Made by a program: the position numbers and the translations under genes. Below the pieces are notes generated by a model. The model was not told the DNA's origin and did no database searches. It was given only the letters and a program-made list of their open reading frames with translations. From assembly GCA_041751935.1 (NCBI GenBank), contig JBGSIA010000096.1:16775-80774 (forward strand): a stretch of 64,000 nt of DNA, written 5' to 3'. Origin of the DNA: JBBSJZ01 sp041751935 (lineage in GTDB: Bacteria > Planctomycetota > Planctomycetia > Pirellulales > Pirellulaceae). Below, piece after piece: positions 62,880-64,000 of this stretch (the stretch's first letter is position 1; every line of letters starts with the position of its first letter).

Positions 62880-63255
62880 AGCTTCTCTACGGAAGTTTTT
62901 CTGAAGTGCTTTGAACCTTCGAGCGTATCGAAGCGGTTGTCGAACAACACGAGCTTGCCACGGCTGAAGTCCATGCGAATTGCAAGCGAGATTGGTTCGG
63001 CGGACGTCCAGCGAGTCGTTGCTTACTTGTTCGGCGGAGACCGCGTTACTAAAAGCAAAAACGAAATTTTGGATTTGCTCGAATAACAAGGTGAAGGTAC
63101 TGCCCGAGCCGATCGAGCCCGAGCTAGCGGAATCATCGAAACGTTCAATACGGATTCGGCTGGCCGCAACGAAGCACGACAGTTCGGTCAATACCTTCCA
63201 AAATGGAACAATACCTCGAGTTCCGCTTCGAGCGAGAATCGTAGCGGTTGTTTGG
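62880..63255 (+). other. Intergenic region with a short or decayed ORF (62973-63086)
   Basis: The 376-bp gap between HTH and carboxypeptidase genes has one frame with gene-like codons. On the + strand ATG 62973 begins MRIASEIGSADVQRVVAYLF and ends DLLE at TAA 63084 (37 residues). The same frame remains open before and after, with protein-like text up to about 63270, as if a gene were interrupted by a stop. I recognise no family, so this may be a relic or noise. Confidence 0.25.
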
Positions 63256-64000
63256 TCAGTTGCTTAGCGGCACCTGCTGCGCATGGCTAGCAACCTGGGA
63301 AAGATAGTTCTCGATCGATGCGCCAAGTTGTCGTCCGACGGTTCGATAGCCTGCGGTTGTGCTGTGTGGAGTATTCCAAGCGGTCTCCAGGCACACGGCA
63401 ACGGTATCGGGATTGCCATGTTCGTTGACCCATTGGCCGCTGATTTGTCGCCAAAGGGGATGGTAATTTGCGCCAGTGATTCGAGGCTTCTCTTCGACGC
63501 GAAGTGGATCGCGGATGTGACGCAGGGCAAATGTCAGAAAGAGTGATCGATTCTTAAGTCCAACTTCACTCAGCAATTCAGGTGGACCACAAAAAAAGAA
63601 CGGACGTTTGTCCTGGGGCGCAGGATTATGCAAATCGACGAACAGTGCGAGTCGCTCTTGTTCAGCCCAGTCAAGTAAATAACGCTGTGCAGCTGCAACC
63701 TCTGGATACACGGGTTGCTCCGCCCAGTCTCGGTTGTGGTCTCGCGGATCGGCCTCTTTGCCACCATTACCGCTTGCCACATTGTCCACATCCATGATCG
63801 GCACGATCATCAGGTCCGCTATCTCGATCAATCTTTTTGCTGCGGTATCGTCCGACCCCAGCCACTCAATCAAGCCCCGCGCAACCCAACTGGAACCGCT
63901 CTCCCAAGCGTGCTGCCGCGCCTGGACCCAGATCGCTGGTCGTTTCGATTTACCGAGCGGCGAAGCAATCGATAGCGCCGCGACCGACCGGCCGGCGCGC
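63256..64000 (-). CDS. M14 zinc carboxypeptidase (CCP-like), N-terminus outside window
   Basis: The leftward frame is open from the right edge to TGA at 63256 (about 247 codons). It has the M14 zinc HxxE motif in QARQHAWESGSSWVARG (RQHAWE), a later zinc His in FVDLHNPAPQ, and the catalytic Glu in VCLETAWN, followed by the Tyr-rich end. The arrangement matches cytosolic-carboxypeptidase-like (Nna1/CCP) bacterial enzymes better than secreted digestive types. It would remove C-terminal residues from peptides. The N-terminal domain lies beyond the window. It is divergent neither with nor from the HTH gene (same strand), and no operon is evident. Confidence 0.86.
   Translation of the reverse strand, partial: RAGRSVAALSIASPLGKSKRPAIWVQARQHAWESGSSWVARGLIEWLGSDDTAAKRLIEIADLMIVPIMDVDNVASGNGGKEADPRDHNRDWAEQPVYPEVAAAQRYLLDWAEQERLALFVDLHNPAPQDKRPFFFCGPPELLSEVGLKNRSLFLTFALRHIRDPLRVEEKPRITGANYHPLWRQISGQWVNEHGNPDTVAVCLETAWNTPHSTTAGYRTVGRQLGASIENYLSQVASHAQQVPLSN

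Noticed and set aside
62880..63191. N-terminal extension of the HTH protein to an earlier start
   Set aside because: The added 104 residues have no domain-like pattern, and the ATG at 62879 gives a normal compact HTH protein.
1..64000. tRNA, rRNA, CRISPR, IS elements and prophage
   Set aside because: Intergenic gaps are short and I saw no cloverleaf with CCA-stem features, spacer-repeat arrays, transposases or integrases.

Overview
The window looks like chromosomal DNA of a planctomycete, probably a Rhodopirellula/Pirellulaceae-type marine bacterium. The evidence is the many gene families largely confined to that phylum: DUF1501, DUF1549/DUF1553, DUF1552 and DUF1587-1595 proteins, planctomycete-type cytochrome c domains, a SGNH/propeller/cytochrome giant protein, a sulfatase, Tat-exported Gfo/Idh/MocA oxidoreductases, frequent TTG/GTG starts and weakly clustered housekeeping genes. 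I recognised no tRNA, rRNA, insertion sequence, prophage or CRISPR array. Family names come from reading the proteins; no database search was run.

Layout. 1-7.7 kb: a membrane-anchored SurA/PpiD-like isomerase (cut by the left edge) diverges from topA, followed by a 58-residue basic protein, rplU with a clear terminator, a Ser/Thr kinase, an exported FKBP and a structured intergenic region that may hold a small RNA. 7.7-13.9 kb: cation/proton antiporter with an RCK domain, a CbxX/CfxQ-type AAA+ ATPase with a zinc ribbon, a sulfatase and a fatty acid desaturase. 14-20 kb: a translationally coupled leftward operon of DUF1501, DUF1549/DUF1553 cytochrome and PPC-domain proteins. 20.3-26.6 kb: DJ-1/PfpI plus a PII protein lacking the modifiable Tyr51, a DoxX / Gfo-Idh-MocA / enoyl-CoA hydratase operon, and zwf. 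26.7-33.3 kb: a large membrane protein with a FecR-like region, then a tightly overlapping sugar operon (GT2 glycosyltransferase, epimerase, DegT aminotransferase, methyltransferase).

33.4-46 kb: a lone vWA protein, a coupled pair of large SPFH/band-7 membrane proteins with repeated head modules, a metallophosphoesterase-LamG protein, a coupled DUF1587-1595 cytochrome/DUF1552 pair, and an SF1B helicase. 46-53.5 kb: DUF1294, a sugar-binding lipoprotein whose two lobes are in reversed (circularly permuted) order, msrB, a 1214-residue cytochrome/DUF1549/DUF1553 protein with a discoidin-like domain, and hemL. 53.4-64 kb: FemAB-like acetyltransferase, PQQ-type propeller, Dabb protein, phytase-like esterase, cyclophilin, a 1238-residue SGNH/propeller/HEAT/cytochrome protein, a small HTH regulator and an M14 carboxypeptidase cut by the right edge.

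Much of the window encodes exported or membrane proteins suggestive of polysaccharide degradation and envelope maintenance. The observations most worth following are the permuted binding protein, the SPFH pair with vault-like organisation, the PII variant, and the epimerase lacking its catalytic Tyr and Lys.
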